A stretch of 64,000 nucleotides of DNA from Gammaproteobacteria bacterium (GTDB lineage: Bacteria > Pseudomonadota > Gammaproteobacteria > Steroidobacterales > Steroidobacteraceae): NCBI GenBank assembly GCA_028293725.1, contig JAQGOE010000190.1:54290-118289 (forward strand). Reading direction: 5' to 3'. The notes under the pieces were generated by a model. It was given only the letters and a program-made list of their open reading frames with translations. It was not told the DNA's origin and did no database searches. The translations under genes and the position numbers were made by a program. Shown in pieces: positions 1 through 9,400 of the stretch; the stretch's first letter is position 1, and each line of letters begins with the position of its first letter.

Positions 1-210
1 GAATACGCCTGCAGCCCATGGTGTTTTGACGAGATCGAACTCGCGCTGGACCGAAAGGAGGCGGGGAAAATGGAGCTGTGGGTTTTCTCGCTCGACGGCA
101 CCCGCTTCGTCCCCAAGCGCATGCGAGACCGCAATGTCCTGCCCGTAAAGTCCCGCTTGGAGCTGGAGGGTGAAGTCATCAAACTGATCGATCGCGAGAT
201 GCCGCGCTGA
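1..210 (+). CDS. TIR-domain protein, C-terminal part (5' end outside the window)
   Basis: The frame is open from base 1 to a TGA at 208-210 and gives the last 69 residues of a protein. The stretch SPWCFDEIELAL matches the TIR signature in which a WC pair precedes the catalytic glutamate (SxWCxxE). It is followed by a strand (LWVFSLDG) and a closing helix (GEVIKLIDREM), as at the end of a TIR fold. TIR domains of this kind usually cleave NAD+ or make cyclic ADP-ribose isomers. What lies N-terminal of the TIR is outside the window. The gene runs convergently towards the SLOG gene and belongs to the same TIR-rich island. The TIR call rests on a short motif, so confidence is moderate. Confidence 0.6.
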   Translation, partial: EYACSPWCFDEIELALDRKEAGKMELWVFSLDGTRFVPKRMRDRNVLPVKSRLELEGEVIKLIDREMPR

Positions 211-251
211 CGCAAACCGCAGCTTGCTCGCGGCCCGGGTCGCGCTTCATT

Positions 252-272
252 GGGACTCTTTATGAAAGTCCC
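252..272. terminator. Hairpin between convergent TIR and SLOG genes
   Basis: GGGACT (252-257) and AGTCCC (267-272) form a 6-bp stem with an AT-rich loop in the 70-bp gap between two convergent stop codons. This is the place expected for a bidirectional terminator. There is no clear T-tract, so the role is inferred. Confidence 0.35.
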
Positions 273-280
273 GCCAACTA

Positions 281-1087
281 CTAGGCCAACGAACGCATCA
301 GCCCGCGCATGATGAGGATGACCGCTTGGTCGACGTGAGGCGTACGAGCGAGCGTGGCATTGTCGTTTTCGTCCAGACCGTTGTGGAGCCCAACGGCCGA
401 GAACTGCTCGAAGTCCGCGCGATGTGGCCATTCGCGTCGCGTGCCTGGAGACGCCGGGAGTCGCAGCGATTCGCAGATATCCCGCGCACACCCGCCAAAC
501 CCACCCAACACGAACAGCGGCTGTTTGGCCCGAAGCGAGAGCAGCGCCTCCTCCGCGATACCCGGCATCGCACCCTGGAATCCTTCGACCTGGCCGCCCA
601 TCACAATGCGGGCCTGAGTGTCCTCCAGCATGACTTTCCGCATGGCCGTCAGTGAAGTCGCCCACTCCGCGGCAGTGCACTTGCGCGGCTTCAACTTCGC
701 TCGCGCTCTCCAAGCGAGCGGACGTCCGTCCGCCTTCAGGCAGGCCAGCACGCAGGTTCCATCGAGGTCTTCCGCGAGGCCCTGCAACTCCTTCGTCGTC
801 TTGGCGATGTGAACAGGCCACGCGAGATAGTTGATGGCACGGTTTACGGTGTCGCCCTTGCTGTCGCGGCAGTGACGGGCCACCAGCTCGAACAGCAGCT
901 CGCTGAAGCCATTCTGTCGCAAGTCGCCGCCATACACGAGGTGGGCTCCGAGCACGAGCAGATACCGCGCTACCTCCGTCATGGCATCCCGCAAATGCCC
1001 ATCCGTCAGGCCGAGCATCCTCATGTCCGGGCTGTTGGAAATGGAAATCGCTATGCGACGCCCGACGAGAGGTTGAGACTGAGTCAT
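281..1087 (-). CDS. SLOG-domain protein (nucleotide-ligand sensor of a TIR system)
   Basis: The 268-residue product looks like one SLOG Rossmann-type domain. It has a first strand RIAISISNS (about residues 11-19), the motif VYGGDLR (51-57) followed by NGFSELL, then IVMGGQVEGFQGAMPG (161-176), and a glycine-rich turn LGGFGG (194-199). SLOG domains bind NAD-derived nucleotides; in Thoeris ThsA a SLOG domain senses the cyclic ADP-ribose isomer made by a TIR protein. Here SLOG stands alone with no SIR2 or other effector fused. I chose the ATG at 1087 because it overlaps the TGA of the upstream double-TIR gene as ATGA, which indicates translational coupling. A start at 1102 is also open. Inference: the protein senses or processes the product of its TIR partner. 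Confidence 0.75.
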   Translation of the reverse strand: MTQSQPLVGRRIAISISNSPDMRMLGLTDGHLRDAMTEVARYLLVLGAHLVYGGDLRQNGFSELLFELVARHCRDSKGDTVNRAINYLAWPVHIAKTTKELQGLAEDLDGTCVLACLKADGRPLAWRARAKLKPRKCTAAEWATSLTAMRKVMLEDTQARIVMGGQVEGFQGAMPGIAEEALLSLRAKQPLFVLGGFGGCARDICESLRLPASPGTRREWPHRADFEQFSAVGLHNGLDENDNATLARTPHVDQAVILIMRGLMRSLA

Positions 1088-2277
1088 GGCGCGGCCAGCC
1101 ATTCATTCATGCTTCGCAGACGCACGTGCGGCGCGACTCGCGCGAATAACTGGGACTCCCCATCACTCAGCGGCGGATCCGGGTAGACAATCACCCGGGA
1201 GACGACGCCGGGATCCAGCGCCGGCAAACTCGCCAAACAGACCAGCTCCGGCTGCCGGGGCACGAAAAAGGTCGACGGATCGGAGACAGCGACCGCGAGC
1301 TGCACACGGCACTTCCATAAAAAATCCTTCAGTACTTCGTCGAGCAACCGACCAACTAGAGTGTCGATGCGGGCAGGCTTGCCGGGATCCATACGGATGA
1401 TCGGAACATTGCCCAAGTAAGGAAATCCGCGCTCGTCGAGATCGGAAAGGCAATCGGCGACGACCAGCGGCACAGCCCAACGCTTCGCCTCAAGAATCTC
1501 CTGTCGACACCAGTCGCGCGACGAGTACGAGTCCGTGTGAACGGCGACGACCGCGCTCGCTTTGACCTGGTACAACAGCACCTTCTCAAAGCGCAGGCCG
1601 CCCGGAATGTCATGTACGTCGAAAAAGCTTGCGAGCCCGTGACCCTTCTGCAATTTGTCCCGAATCGCAAGTGCGATGCGTATGCCGTCCTTGTCGTGCT
1701 TCGAGTGACTGATGAAGATCTGCACCTTCTTAAGGTAGCGCTCCAGCGCTTCCTCCTCCTCTAGGGGCCGCTTCAGGTGCTCCAGTTGAAAGCGCAGCAT
1801 GCGACACAACTCGTAAGCGAGCTCGGCGATCAGGCGCTGGCGCCGCTGCGGATCGCTACCTTTCCAGAGGTCCCAGCGAAACGCCTGTTCGCTTAATTTG
1901 AGACCGAAAGCCGCCTTGTCTAGCGTCACCGGAAAGACGCGTGTACCAAGGCCCATCGCTTCAGTTCTGCTCACGAGCTCTTGAATGTACTGGCACCACG
2001 GTTTGTCTGCCGCCAAATTCTTCTCAGCAAGCACAACGATAGCCGAAGTTTCGGCGTCGTTGAGATCGATGGGTAGCGGGCGGTCAGACCCAGGCGCCAC
2101 CGCTGCACGGAAGATCACGCTGATCCCGGCGCCTCCCGCAACGTTCTCGAACAGTTTCCGGCGGAAGTGCTCGCACAGCGCTTCGGCCATGCCGGCGCCG
2201 GCTTTGTATTTCGGATGCCAGACGACGTAGAGAACCAGGAATGGACGGGTCGGATCGGGCATACGTGGCCTGTTCAC
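1084..2277 (-). CDS. Double TIR-domain protein coupled to SLOG gene
   Basis: The product has 397 residues. A second TIR domain is clear at about residues 185-310: strand QIFISHSKHD, then FFDVHDI, and RDWCRQE with the presumed catalytic glutamate at 260. Residues 10-150 look like a first, diverged TIR domain (PFLVLYVVW, then AIVVLAEKN and KPWCQYIQE), but the position two residues after the WC pair's expected spacing holds Ile, not Glu, so it may not be catalytic. About 65 C-terminal residues match no domain I recognise. The stop overlaps the start of the SLOG gene (ATGA), so the two are probably made together. The start at 2277 is GTG; an ATG at 2262 with a nearby AGG is an alternative. Likely role: NAD+-consuming signal producer of a defence pair. 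Confidence 0.75.
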   Translation of the reverse strand: MNRPRMPDPTRPFLVLYVVWHPKYKAGAGMAEALCEHFRRKLFENVAGGAGISVIFRAAVAPGSDRPLPIDLNDAETSAIVVLAEKNLAADKPWCQYIQELVSRTEAMGLGTRVFPVTLDKAAFGLKLSEQAFRWDLWKGSDPQRRQRLIAELAYELCRMLRFQLEHLKRPLEEEEALERYLKKVQIFISHSKHDKDGIRIALAIRDKLQKGHGLASFFDVHDIPGGLRFEKVLLYQVKASAVVAVHTDSYSSRDWCRQEILEAKRWAVPLVVADCLSDLDERGFPYLGNVPIIRMDPGKPARIDTLVGRLLDEVLKDFLWKCRVQLAVAVSDPSTFFVPRQPELVCLASLPALDPGVVSRVIVYPDPPLSDGESQLFARVAPHVRLRSMNEWLAAP

Positions 2278-2326
2278 CTTGCAGTAATGAGCCGGTTCTA
2301 TCGGCTCGACTGGCGAAATCTTATTG

Positions 2327-2605
2327 TGTCCGGTTCAAACCTGGGCTGCAGCCGGCGCCGTCGACACCACCTTCAACCTTAGTGTGCCGCTTTCTCTTAG
2401 TCGGCGGGACTCAGATAACCCAAGGTCGAATGTCGTCGCTTTGGATTGTAAAACCTCTCGCTGTAATCGAACACGTCGGCTCGTACCTTTCCCAGCACGG
2501 CTACCTCTCGGTTGAGGTCTACCGTCCGCGAGTCCGATTGCCCGTCAGTGTTCTTCGGGAAGGTCCGACGATTTAAGATAGCTGAGGGTCCAAAGTGGTT
2601 GGACA
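2327..2605 (-). mobile_element. Remnant of an IS3-family insertion sequence
   Basis: On the minus strand about 27 codons (2397-2480) encode DVFDYSERFYNPKRRHST followed by LGYLSPAD, the conserved C-terminus of IS3-family OrfB transposases. Nothing of the DDE core is present, so this is a decayed end. TGTCC at 2327-2331 and GGACA at 2601-2605 could be the remains of terminal inverted repeats, but they match for only five bases and the boundaries are tentative. It lies in the gap between the double-TIR and TIR-WD40 genes. Confidence 0.6.
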
Positions 2606-2641
2606 CGGGTGAGGAGTACCTTGATTTCCCTAACAATTGAT

Positions 2642-2668
2642 GACGGCCGGTGACCCTCACCGGCCGTC
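2642..2668. repeat. Perfect 12-bp inverted repeat with 3-nt loop
   Basis: GACGGCCGGTGA (2642-2653) and its exact complement TCACCGGCCGTC (2657-2668) flank CCC. The stem is very stable, but neither side has a T-tract, so it could be a protein-assisted terminator or a leftover transposon end. A 26-codon minus-strand frame (2657-2737) ends inside it. Confidence 0.45.
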
Positions 2669-3154
2669 CAAGAGCACGGACTTGTCGGGGCTCGCCAGCT
2701 CAGTTAGCCAGTCCCGCCAAGCGTAATCGGACACCATTTAATCGTCGAGGAGGACAATGACAATCTGCAGATTGACTGGCCGCCGGTCGACGGGAGTACC
2801 CGGCTGCGTTGCGGTGGCCGTGACGGATCCCCAGACAGCGGCAGCGGCAACCCGCCGGTGTCCCGGAAGATCGGGATATCGACGTTCAGAAAGCTGCCCA
2901 AAATCTGCTCAAACACCGCGGCAAATTGCAGCCGGAGATGCTTCGTCGTCGGCCGGAGGACAAAGTTTTGTGGATTCCTCAGCGCCTGGAGCGCTTGTAG
3001 CTGATGAAACAGGAAGACTGTAGTTCTCGGATGGCTTCCAGCCCAAGGCTGCATCTGGCGGTAGCTTAACCGAATCCCACTGGCGCAGCGATCAGGGTGT
3101 CTGGCGGATCGGCGGCCACAGAAAGGCGTGACGGGGCCGGATAGTTAGCTCAGG
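2669..3154. other. Gap with degenerate coding traces, no intact gene
   Basis: No convincing complete gene is visible in these 486 bases. On the plus strand two frames read protein-like in succession: one gives LQIDWPPVDGSTRLR near 2770-2815, the other gives NLLKHRGKLQPEMLRRRPED before a TAG at about 2998-3000. That pattern suggests a frameshifted gene relic. A 116-codon minus-strand frame (2704-3054) lacks domain features and is probably a shadow. Together with the IS3 remnant this looks like recombination debris. Confidence 0.35.
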
Positions 3155-6100
3155 ATGAATGCTGGCGCTGCGGGAGCCGGATGTGAATTCGCTGGAATCG
3201 ACGAAGTGCTAGAACCGCGCCCTGAACCAACTGGCCGATCTGCAGATGGCAGTGATTGTCGGGGAGAAGGCGAGGCTCGTGCGGCGGGTTCCACGAGCGT
3301 TCCATCCGAGACGTTTCTGTATGACGCCTTCGCCTGCTACGCGACCGATCCCGACCGCGATCTCGTACGCGACGTCGAAGCATTCCTCGAATCGTTGCAT
3401 CGCAACAGTCTGATCGAGCAGGCACACCGACGCCGGCAGGAGCTTTGTGTCGATGGGAGTGATTTCAAGCTCCCCCGCAGGGCCGAGCTGAGCACAGCGC
3501 CACCTGAAGATGACCCCGTATTCCACCTAGTCATCGAACACATGAAGCTGGCACGGCGGTTCGTAGTCTTTGTCGGTCCCAAATCGCGCGAGCACCCGTG
3601 GGTCACACGCGAGATCGACTGGTGGCTCGACCATAGAAACCCCGCAGATCTGGTCATCGCGGTAACCCACGGGCACGATCCTATGAGGGAACGTGAACAA
3701 ACCTTCCCGCGTCGACTGTTGGAAGCCAATCTTGATCGGTCACTGTGGTTCGATCTGCGCGGTTGGCGTCATCGGGAAGCCGGTGGAGTTGCCGTGCGCC
3801 CCTATGTCGAGGAGCGGCTCAGGCTGGCCGCTAGCTTGATGGAGCCCCCGGCCGCGCCGAGCGAGCTCATTGCGAGCTGGCGAGCGGGGGCACGACGCCA
3901 GCGTCGTCGAGCTCTTCTCTGGAGCGCCTTTGGGCTGCTTTTCGCTGCAGTTGTGTTGACAGCACTGGTCTTCGCGGTGAACGCCTGGAGTGACAGCTCT
4001 CGGCACGCACGCGCCTCTGGACTTGCCTTGGTAGCACGGCTCACCAGCGAGGCTGCCGACAACCGCTCGATCAATGCGCTGGCCTACGCCGCAAGTTCGA
4101 TCGCAGTTGAGCCGACACCGCAGGGCTACGTTGCCCTCATACGTACCTCCCGACTCTTGTCGAAGCACCTTTGGACTACCATTCACGATGATGGCGTCCA
4201 CGCCGTAGACCTGGTCGCCTTCCTCGATGGCGATCGCATGATCGCCTCGGCCGGATGGGCTGGCGTACTGCAATTCGCCCGTGCTGCTGATGGCGCACAG
4301 CTTGCGAAAGTCAAGTTGGCGGGGAGGGCAACCGCCCTTCAGCCCCATCCCACGCAACGCCTTCTGGCCATCGCCACCCAGTTGGGCGTTGACCTGATCA
4401 GTTGGGTTACAGGCGCCGGTGGAGTCGAACTAAAACGTGTCGGCCACGCCGATCTCGGTAGGGTGCGTGGTATCGCCTTCACTCCGGACGGGCGGAGACT
4501 CGTTGTCGGGTCGTTTGACGGCACCCTCGCGGAACTCGACCTCGATACCGCAGCGCTCCAGGGCTGGCAGCCCCGCCGCACCGAGGTACTGCACGACGCC
4601 ATAGGTGCCAAGGTGGGTATTAACGGCGTCGCGCTCGAACCGGCATCCGGACAGTTGGTAGTCGCCGAAATTACCGGCACGATCTATTGCCTCAAAATGA
4701 CCGATTGGACGGCACCGCCCCGGAGAGCCCTTTACACGACCGAAATCTTTGCCATGGCCCAGCACCCAACGATGCCGCGTCTCGCGATGGCTGACGCGGA
4801 CGGCGGCTGGCTCATCTTCAATCCGACAACATGCTCAATCGACTCACGTAGTGCGCCAACGCGCGGCCCAGAAACAATCGCACGCGACGCAAATGGCGTA
4901 CTGCGCTCCGCACCGCGCTTCGAACGACCCCGCACAGGTATTGCCTACTCGCCGGACGGGGCGCTGCTGGGTATCGCCAGTCATGACGCGACCGTACGCA
5001 TCGTGGCTGCGGACGGCGGAGCCCTGATCCGGTTGATGGTTCACCCGGCGATGACGCGTGCAGTAGCATTCGCCAGCGATCGGAAGCGCGTTGCGACAGG
5101 TTCGGACGATGGCCACATCCATCTCTGGGACATCAGTTCTGGGCCTGAGCTCTGGAGCCTCGCTGGCATTGAAGACACGGCGGTGGACCCCAAGGGCGAC
5201 TGGATTGCCGGCTGGAGCGACGACAGGACACTGCGACTCATGAGCATTCATGAAGGAGCGCCTATCGATCAAGTCCGTCTACCCGATAATCCCTCCTGGG
5301 CAGAGCCAGTGGTCACAGGTGACGGCGGCTACCTGGTTGTACGCATCGGCGGATCCACGAGGGCGCCCACATTTTCGGTGCAGGTCGATCAGCAGAGGCT
5401 CCATCTCGCAAGCAGGGCCGGCATCGAGAATCCAAACACGCCAGGAGAGGTCGCACCGATTCTTGAACTCCAGCCGGCCGACGGCGGCACACTGATCGCC
5501 ACTCGAGATGACGATCAGCATGGCTCAATCCGACTACGCGATGCTGGCACCGCAAAGCAGTTGTTTGTCCGCACGCTGGCCGAACCGGTTGTCATCACTG
5601 CCTCCGGAGGGATGACTGCAGCCGGCACGTCCACCGGTGAGGTTGACATGTTCGACACGCAAGGCGCCACTCTGGCAGCACTGCGGGCACCAGGCCGTGT
5701 TACTGCGCTTGCACTTGGGCGAGACGCTAACCGGCTGCTCGTAGGCTATTCGTCGAACGACGCGGGCGGCGCGTGCCTCTGCTTCAAGGAAGGTGCAGTT
5801 GATGTGGATTGGCGCCACCGAATCCTTGGTTTGATCACGTGGTTTCATCGCTCGCCGGCGACCAAGAGTTCCTGTCAAATCGAGGCGGGTCACTTTCAAT
5901 GCAGGTCGTTATCGATCATTGGACGCCCGTCGCATGTACAGTTTGCACCCGACGGGCAAGCGATGGCGATCGCAACCGAAGGAGGCGGCACGGACGATGG
6001 GACGCTGTTACTCGTACGGGCTGTGGACGACTTTGAGCCACGCATTCTCACAGGCGTAGGCCGAATGCGTGATGTCGCCTTTTCTCCCGATGGCCGTTGG

Positions 6101-6388
6101 CTGGTTGCCGGCGGTATGGACCGTGCGGCCACGATTTACGATGTTGGCCGGGTGGCGGCGGTCGCGGTTCTTCCGTTTGCAAATCCAATTCAGCGGGTCG
6201 GTTGGATCCCTCAACACCCGGATTTACTAATGACGCTGGACGGTATCAGTCCTGGATTTCTCAGAGTCTGGGCCTGGCAACCCGACAAGCTCATCGCCGC
6301 AGCGTGCGCACGATGGCCTGTTTGGTTTCGGCCCGCCGAGGAACCATTGGTTCCGAAACCGAATACGCGAGGTGAGTTGTGCAAATGA
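3155..6388 (+). CDS. Membrane-anchored TIR-WD40 protein
   Basis: The 1077-residue product has a TIR domain at about 50-220, starting FLYDAFACYATDPDRD and with a catalytic-type motif HPWVTREIDWW (Glu 153). One hydrophobic segment follows at about 253-277 (ALLWSAFGLLFAAVVL). From about 330 to 1060 come WD40 blades, seen as repeats such as IAFTPDGRRLVVGSFDG, VAFASDRKRVATGSDDG, IHLWDISSG and VAFSPDGRWLVAGGMD. The expected layout is a cytoplasmic TIR with the propeller on the other side of the membrane. Bacterial TIR-WD40 proteins are known but their triggers are poorly defined. The first 48 residues are Gly/Ala/Glu-rich and resemble no TIR leader, so the true start is uncertain; an upstream recombination junction is possible. 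The gene points away from the TIR-SLOG pair. Confidence 0.8.
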   Translation: MNAGAAGAGCEFAGIDEVLEPRPEPTGRSADGSDCRGEGEARAAGSTSVPSETFLYDAFACYATDPDRDLVRDVEAFLESLHRNSLIEQAHRRRQELCVDGSDFKLPRRAELSTAPPEDDPVFHLVIEHMKLARRFVVFVGPKSREHPWVTREIDWWLDHRNPADLVIAVTHGHDPMREREQTFPRRLLEANLDRSLWFDLRGWRHREAGGVAVRPYVEERLRLAASLMEPPAAPSELIASWRAGARRQRRRALLWSAFGLLFAAVVLTALVFAVNAWSDSSRHARASGLALVARLTSEAADNRSINALAYAASSIAVEPTPQGYVALIRTSRLLSKHLWTTIHDDGVHAVDLVAFLDGDRMIASAGWAGVLQFARAADGAQLAKVKLAGRATALQPHPTQRLLAIATQLGVDLISWVTGAGGVELKRVGHADLGRVRGIAFTPDGRRLVVGSFDGTLAELDLDTAALQGWQPRRTEVLHDAIGAKVGINGVALEPASGQLVVAEITGTIYCLKMTDWTAPPRRALYTTEIFAMAQHPTMPRLAMADADGGWLIFNPTTCSIDSRSAPTRGPETIARDANGVLRSAPRFERPRTGIAYSPDGALLGIASHDATVRIVAADGGALIRLMVHPAMTRAVAFASDRKRVATGSDDGHIHLWDISSGPELWSLAGIEDTAVDPKGDWIAGWSDDRTLRLMSIHEGAPIDQVRLPDNPSWAEPVVTGDGGYLVVRIGGSTRAPTFSVQVDQQRLHLASRAGIENPNTPGEVAPILELQPADGGTLIATRDDDQHGSIRLRDAGTAKQLFVRTLAEPVVITASGGMTAAGTSTGEVDMFDTQGATLAALRAPGRVTALALGRDANRLLVGYSSNDAGGACLCFKEGAVDVDWRHRILGLITWFHRSPATKSSCQIEAGHFQCRSLSIIGRPSHVQFAPDGQAMAIATEGGGTDDGTLLLVRAVDDFEPRILTGVGRMRDVAFSPDGRWLVAGGMDRAATIYDVGRVAAVAVLPFANPIQRVGWIPQHPDLLMTLDGISPGFLRVWAWQPDKLIAAACARWPVWFRPAEEPLVPKPNTRGELCK

Positions 6389-6475
6389 GGATCAGGCATA
6401 TCCCCTCTTCCATAAAGGGACTCCTTGAGTTCGCGATCGAATGTCTCAACGCGCATCAGGCCGGAGCATCGCCAA

Positions 6476-9400
6476 CTATTCAGACGCAGTCACACGAGAC
6501 TCCGACACTCCAAGCGCGCACAGAACTTCCTCGATCGAAGTTAAACGATAAATCTTGGTCGTGGGCTCCTGTGACGCCTCGGGCGAAACATCGGTTCCGG
6601 CCACCGGCAAGCGTCCGAATCCACGCGTAATAGACAGATACCGAAGAGAGACTCGCGAGGATGCGGCTGCGGTACTCTCTCTAAAGAGAAATGCGGCGGT
6701 AGCCTCAAGTTTACGTATGGCTTCAGCATGATCACCCTGCGAGGCCAAGCGGGAATTGATTTCAGCAATCGCGAGACTTACAGATGCTGCGCACGACGAC
6801 ACCGCTCTGTCACCCAGCCCTCGAAGGTGACTTAATGCTCCGGCCGCCGCTGTTAGCGCTTCCTGCCACCTCCCTAGCCTGGAAAGTAGCACCGCAATAT
6901 CCGACGTCAGTAAGACAGTGTGAGCTCCGAAACTGTCCGAGGATCTCCCTGCTGTTAGTCCTTTATAGATTTCCGCAGCTTCTATAACGGCCTCAAGCGC
7001 TTCTTCGTTCTCACCTCGCTCGCAGAGAAACCGCGCGCAGACGAGCAGCGACGTTACAAGCTTGAGACTGAATCTTTGCGAATCAATGGACGCCAATTCC
7101 CGATAAAGCGCCACCGCGTCCTGAATAGTCTGCAGTCCCTCCACAGGTCTTGACGCACGGGCATATGACATGGCAAGACGTCGCAGCAGCTCGGCGCGAG
7201 TCTCCTGCGTAACGGATTCTGCTCGCCGCATAAGCCGGATGAGGCGCTGCGTGGTGAGCAGCTCAAAGTCAGGCAAAATACCGCCTTCGCTGTTCAGGCA
7301 GTCACTCAACGCCCAACGGCTGATGAGATCTTCGCCCAGACTTCGCTCCACGAGTTCCAACCACCTAGCAGGTTGGAGCCGCTCAGGGGAAAAGTCTTGC
7401 ACGCAGCGGATCAGTCGCCGGACTTTGGGCTCATCGAAATGGTCGCTCATGCAGAAATCGCGTTCGGCGTCCACCTCTCTTAAGCTGCTGACTAGCAGCA
7501 CGGCTTCGTTGAGAATCTCTGGAAATATCGATTGAGCCGGTGCTATGCCCTCTTTGAGCCAGCGCGAAGCAATCAGTACGACCATATCCGCCAGATTCAA
7601 TGATGACCAATAGCAGGCATAGGGTTCCTGCGTACTGACGTAGGCGAGCATGCAAAGATACAGGGGATTGCCCACAGTTCGGTCCGTCCGAAGCCTGCGC
7701 TCAATTGCCGAACAATATTTATCGGGCAACAAAGGAGTATCAGGTACGATCTGACGACGCAGAGAATCGATCAGCCAGAGGCAATCCACTAACTCCGTTA
7801 ATGGCGGTAACTCAATAAACTCCGGAAGCGCAAGTAACCTTCGGCGTCTAACGTCACCGAATAACGACTCTGCCCACCCGGACTCCAGGTTCGCTGATCT
7901 CGACAACAAGATCACCATCAACGGATACGGAATCTTTGTCTGTGCGTAGTCCGACAGATAATTCAACCAGCGCTCCAATACCTGAATCTGATCTTCTGCA
8001 TCATCCACCACGACCAGAGTCGGTCTTCGGCACGACCACCTGTGCACATTCTCCTGACTGAGAAATCGGCGCAGCTCGGCATCCTCGGCAAAGCCAGCAT
8101 CCCACCCTTCCTCGTGCAAATGTTCGCACAGCCTGAGCGCGATAGATGTCTTTCCAACACCCCGATCACCACATACAACATGACACTGAACCGAATGAGT
8201 ACCGCGCGTCAGGTGCTTGAGGTGATCCAGCTCCCTTTGGCGTCCAACGAGCCCAGTATTTCGGGCGTAGGGATTGAGCCATTTGTATTTGTCTTGCGCA
8301 CCGATTTCTTTGAAAGTGCTCAGTCGCAAATAGGCAGAATCATCAGACTCCGGCGAATCGCCCCATTTTGCGACCTGTACGTCATCCGGAACCCTGGCCC
8401 TTCGAGCCACGCCCGCGGTGCTGAGCAGGTCGGCTAGAGTTCTACGAGTGCCAGACAAAAAGAGGCCACTCCACCCAGACAAGTGACCTTCGATCTCATG
8501 AGCAAACATTTCATCCTTCCAGAAGTCGCCGGATTTGCCACGCGCCACTAGGAGCCTGATCAAGCTTACGAGCGTATCGGGATGATGGCGGCCCAGCACA
8601 CGACGCCTCACGGCGAGAACTTCCTCTTGGAGCTTCATGGACTCATCGGTATATCCACGCCTCTCCAGTAGGCACGCCAGGTTGTACATGCTCGTCAGCG
8701 TATCCGGGTGCTCCGCGCCCAGCAGATCGCGGCGAGTGGAAAGGACTGCTTCCTGCAAAACCAGCGTTGGCTGCAAGAGCCCAACCTTCATAAGGAGAAC
8801 GGCAAGCGAGTCCTTGTACCGGAGTGTATCGGGGTGATTTCTTCCAAGGATGCGTTCAGAGACTAGAGCAGAAATCTCCATCAGTCGAAGCGCGCCATAA
8901 ACATCACCCGCGCGGCCCAAGGTATTGGCCAGGTTCCCCATGGCGGCGGCGGTGTCTACATGCTCCTCGCTAAGCGATGACCGAAGGATAGAGAGTGCAT
9001 ACCGCTGCAACTGCAGTGCACCAGCTAAATCGCCGGATTCGGCGTAGAGAACTCCCAGGCTGCTGAGGTCGGCAGCCACCTCCGAGCGAGGAGTGGCAGT
9101 GCGGTCCAGGGAGGACTGTAACGCAGCCCTAAGGCAAACCTCGGCCAGCCGCAGGTCCCCGGTCCTAGCGCTTGCGATAGCGAGTTTCCTTCGCAGCGTC
9201 GCGAGCGCGAGGATGCCAGCTCCACCTTGCTCTTGCTCGCTGAGCGCATTCAGCGCAATGATGTACTGTTCACGCGCGCCGCTCATATCTCCCAGGTCGC
9301 GCAACCGGTCTCCGACCTCTTCCGCTCCAGCCCATTCGCCCGCAGGGCCGGGAGACACAGCAGCGACAACCCGATTGAGCCGCACCGTGTCATCGTAAGT

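Noticed and set aside
2704..3054. 116-codon minus-strand frame in the TIR gap
   Set aside because: No domain, no ribosome site, and better coding traces lie on the plus strand.
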